Shown in pieces: positions 62,181 through 64,000 of a stretch of DNA of 64,000 nt. Made by a program: the position numbers and the translations under genes. This DNA is from Pomphorhynchus laevis (Eukaryota; Acanthocephala; Palaeacanthocephala; Echinorhynchida; Pomphorhynchidae). Below the pieces are notes generated by a model that was not told the DNA's origin, made no database searches, and was given only the letters and a program-made list of their open reading frames with translations. The stretch covers positions 1 to 64,000 of the forward strand of contig WNNJ02002207.1 in the NCBI GenBank assembly GCA_012934845.2. The letters are read 5' to 3'. Each line of letters opens with the position of its first letter. Within the stretch, counting starts at the first letter, position 1.

Positions 62181-62935
62181 AAAAGCTATCTAATTGAAAA
62201 TGAACGGAGATTATGTGTTTAATGTGCACTATCAAATTTAAAAATATAAATTCCTTAATCTTAAGATTTTCTATAGTTCTGATTTTATAGCCTATAAGAT
62301 TAGTCTATAATTTAAATTAATGATCTTATAATGAATATAAATCATTATGTTTTCATATTTCAGTTTTATTAGCAATGTCTCGCGTTGTTAAATTCATATT
62401 TGTTGCAACGGAAAATACCTGTTTGTGTTCTGTGACAGTTAGACGACAATTTTTAAATTATTAAACATCACCTTCAGAACTTGGAAAATTGAGGCTAATA
62501 TGCTTCGATATATAAGATGGCGTAGCATAACCATTTTCTTTTTCTTATTATTCATGATCCTGGTGCTATTAATTCTCGTATTTATCAATTCTTCTAATAT
62601 TTCCGTAACAACCGTATCGTTCGGCTTTAGACCCATGCTTCACTGTTATCTAATAAGGAATGTTAACACTTAAGGTTTGTTTCTAAGCCTTAATATTAGT
62701 ACAATTTGCAATAATAATATCGTACTTATGTAAATCTCAAAAGATAACATCTGTACAGCTTAGTTTTGAAAGTAATTTAGCCTTGATATTAGACATGTAA
62801 AATACAGTTAAAGAAGGATTTCATACATCAGAAATAGGAAAGCCATTTACTGAATATCGTATTTGAGTTTGGATTACGCGATAAGGACTCTGTATGTCAT
62901 TCATGCGGTGCCAACATTTGAGTTTGAATGCTTAA

Positions 62936-63160
62936 TAAATCAGATCAGATAACTGAGTCTACGTATTTTATACGATATATAAATAAAAATAATTATAAAT
63001 AATAAATGAGTATTTGCTAAATTATATATAATATATATAATATATATTTCTTATATAACTTATCTATAACTTATAACAAATCAAATCAGATAACTTGGTC
63101 TACGTATTTTGTACGATATATAAATCAAAATTAAAGATAAATAATAAATATTTATATATG
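62936..63160. repeat. Two copies of the dispersed ATCAGATAACT motif
   Basis: ATCAGATCAGATAACTGAGT (about 62939-62958) and CAAATCAGATAACTTGGTCT (63082-63101) are each followed by ACGTATTTTxTACGATATAT and AT-rich sequence. Other copies are listed in the findings. Confidence 0.7.
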
Positions 63161-63639
63161 ATTTTATCTATATAAGGGGATAAATATCTATTTGGTAAAA
63201 TAAATATTTTTTAAAATATTTAAAAAAGTATAACAAAATAAGATTTCATTATTTTAAAATAAGAAACAGATGACCGTTGATATACAAAACAAATAATCAA
63301 CAACAAAACATTTTGTTTGATTAACTTAATCAATGTGTTTGATTTAATACAACATAATTCACAAACTTTCTCATACATTAGAGGTATTTACTCGATATTC
63401 TATGAGTAAATTACTAATGAGCAGAAAAAATTATGGGATGTTTTCCGTTCACGAAATAATTTTCTTTTTAAAATATAATTTATGATTTTCAAATTTTCTT
63501 TTGAAAAGATAGAAGAAATCAGATAAGATGATTTATACGTAATTAGAAAAACTTAGATTAGAAAATTAGATTTTAAATTTTAGCGACTGCATTTACCGTA
63601 GACTACGGCGATTTTACTAAATAATGCAACTACAGTGTA

Positions 63640-64000
63640 TACTCATCGAGCGCTGAATCGATGTCTTGCTATTTTCTTGCATGCGACCTTCGACGTATTC
63701 GTAGAATAGCTAATCCGCACATATGCAGACAATATTTCCTCCATTCTATTCCCGCAACTGGACTATTTTCTTAGTAAACCAGTCAAGTCACCCAAATCTA
63801 TAATAAGCCCTTTTCAACTCGTTAATCACACAGCGGCTCGTATCTTATTACACCTTTGAAAATTCTATCACATTTCTCGCCATATTGCTTCTTAATTGGC
63901 CTAGCATTTCTCAACGCGTAACCACGCGCTTACAATTTCTTAATTATCATCGTTTCCCTACATCCGACTTACCATCCTTTCTTAATTTCCTTCATACGAC
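63640..64000 (+). mobile_element. LINE D-type fragment at the right edge
   Basis: It reads LDYFLSKPVKSPKSIISPFQ, NHTAARILLHL, HISRHIASLI and PTYHPFLISFI, matching the RT tail of LINE D at 15690-15940 (LDYCLSLFSISPKSTLLPLQ). It has more stops than that copy and runs off the window, so it is probably older. Confidence 0.65.

Noticed and set aside
62439-62636. 65-codon minus-strand frame beginning MGLKPNDTVVTEIL, with a GT site after QVLK
   Set aside because: It was considered as an upstream membralin exon, but the text does not match that protein and no partner exon was found.

Overview
The window is AT-rich DNA from an animal nuclear genome, most likely an invertebrate. The evidence is split host genes with GT-AG introns (several only 45-60 nt long), a eukaryotic tRNA gene, and a dense load of non-LTR retrotransposons and Penelope-like elements (PLEs). 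An arthropod is plausible from the R1/Jockey-like LINEs, but the sequence does not settle the phylum. There are no bacterial operons, rRNA genes or CRISPR arrays.

Host genes are all on the minus strand. (1) A carnosine N-methyltransferase gene (CARNMT1) has four exons at 27321-29781. Its C-terminal exons were not found. (2) A gene of unknown product has exons between 50348 and 54120. (3) The C-terminal part of membralin (TMEM259) has seven exons at 54987-61689. Its largest intron holds a tRNA-Arg(TCG) gene at 56694-56765 and several hammerhead-like repeats. The 5' part of membralin must lie beyond the right edge or in exons I could not see.

Layout. 1-675: 357-bp satellite. 676-5850: old retroelement pieces, including a LINE with a PLE piece inside it, present as an inverted duplication. 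6030-7230: a canonical-looking hammerhead ribozyme and an inverted pair of sequences related to the satellite. 7232-13440: two copies of a two-ORF LINE with a PLE fossil between them. 15137-19390: two CR1/L2-type LINEs end to end. 19419-22252: fossils of another reverse-transcriptase family. 22287-23987: a minisatellite and a LINE with fused gag and endonuclease frames. 24000-27300: gene-poor, with a 188-bp near-perfect palindrome. 27321-29781: CARNMT1. 30160-33110: PLE fossils. 33600-35930: a second, internally deleted copy of the gag-EN LINE. 37620-39360: LINE tails. 39745-43320: a nearly whole L2/CR1-type LINE on the minus strand. 44219-46539: a head-to-head palindromic satellite array bracketed by (TA)n. 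46713-48650: a PLE with inverted hammerhead-bearing ends. The rest holds the two right-hand host genes, a foldback element and a final LINE fragment running off the edge.

The main theme is self-cleaving-ribozyme-like RNA motifs. One fully canonical type I hammerhead lies at 6032-6073. Several degenerate ones sit in inverted-repeat ends near 3.7, 46.8, 56.1, 57.7, 57.9 and 62.05 kb. The 357-bp satellite shares a block of over 100 bp with the inverted pair next to the canonical ribozyme.
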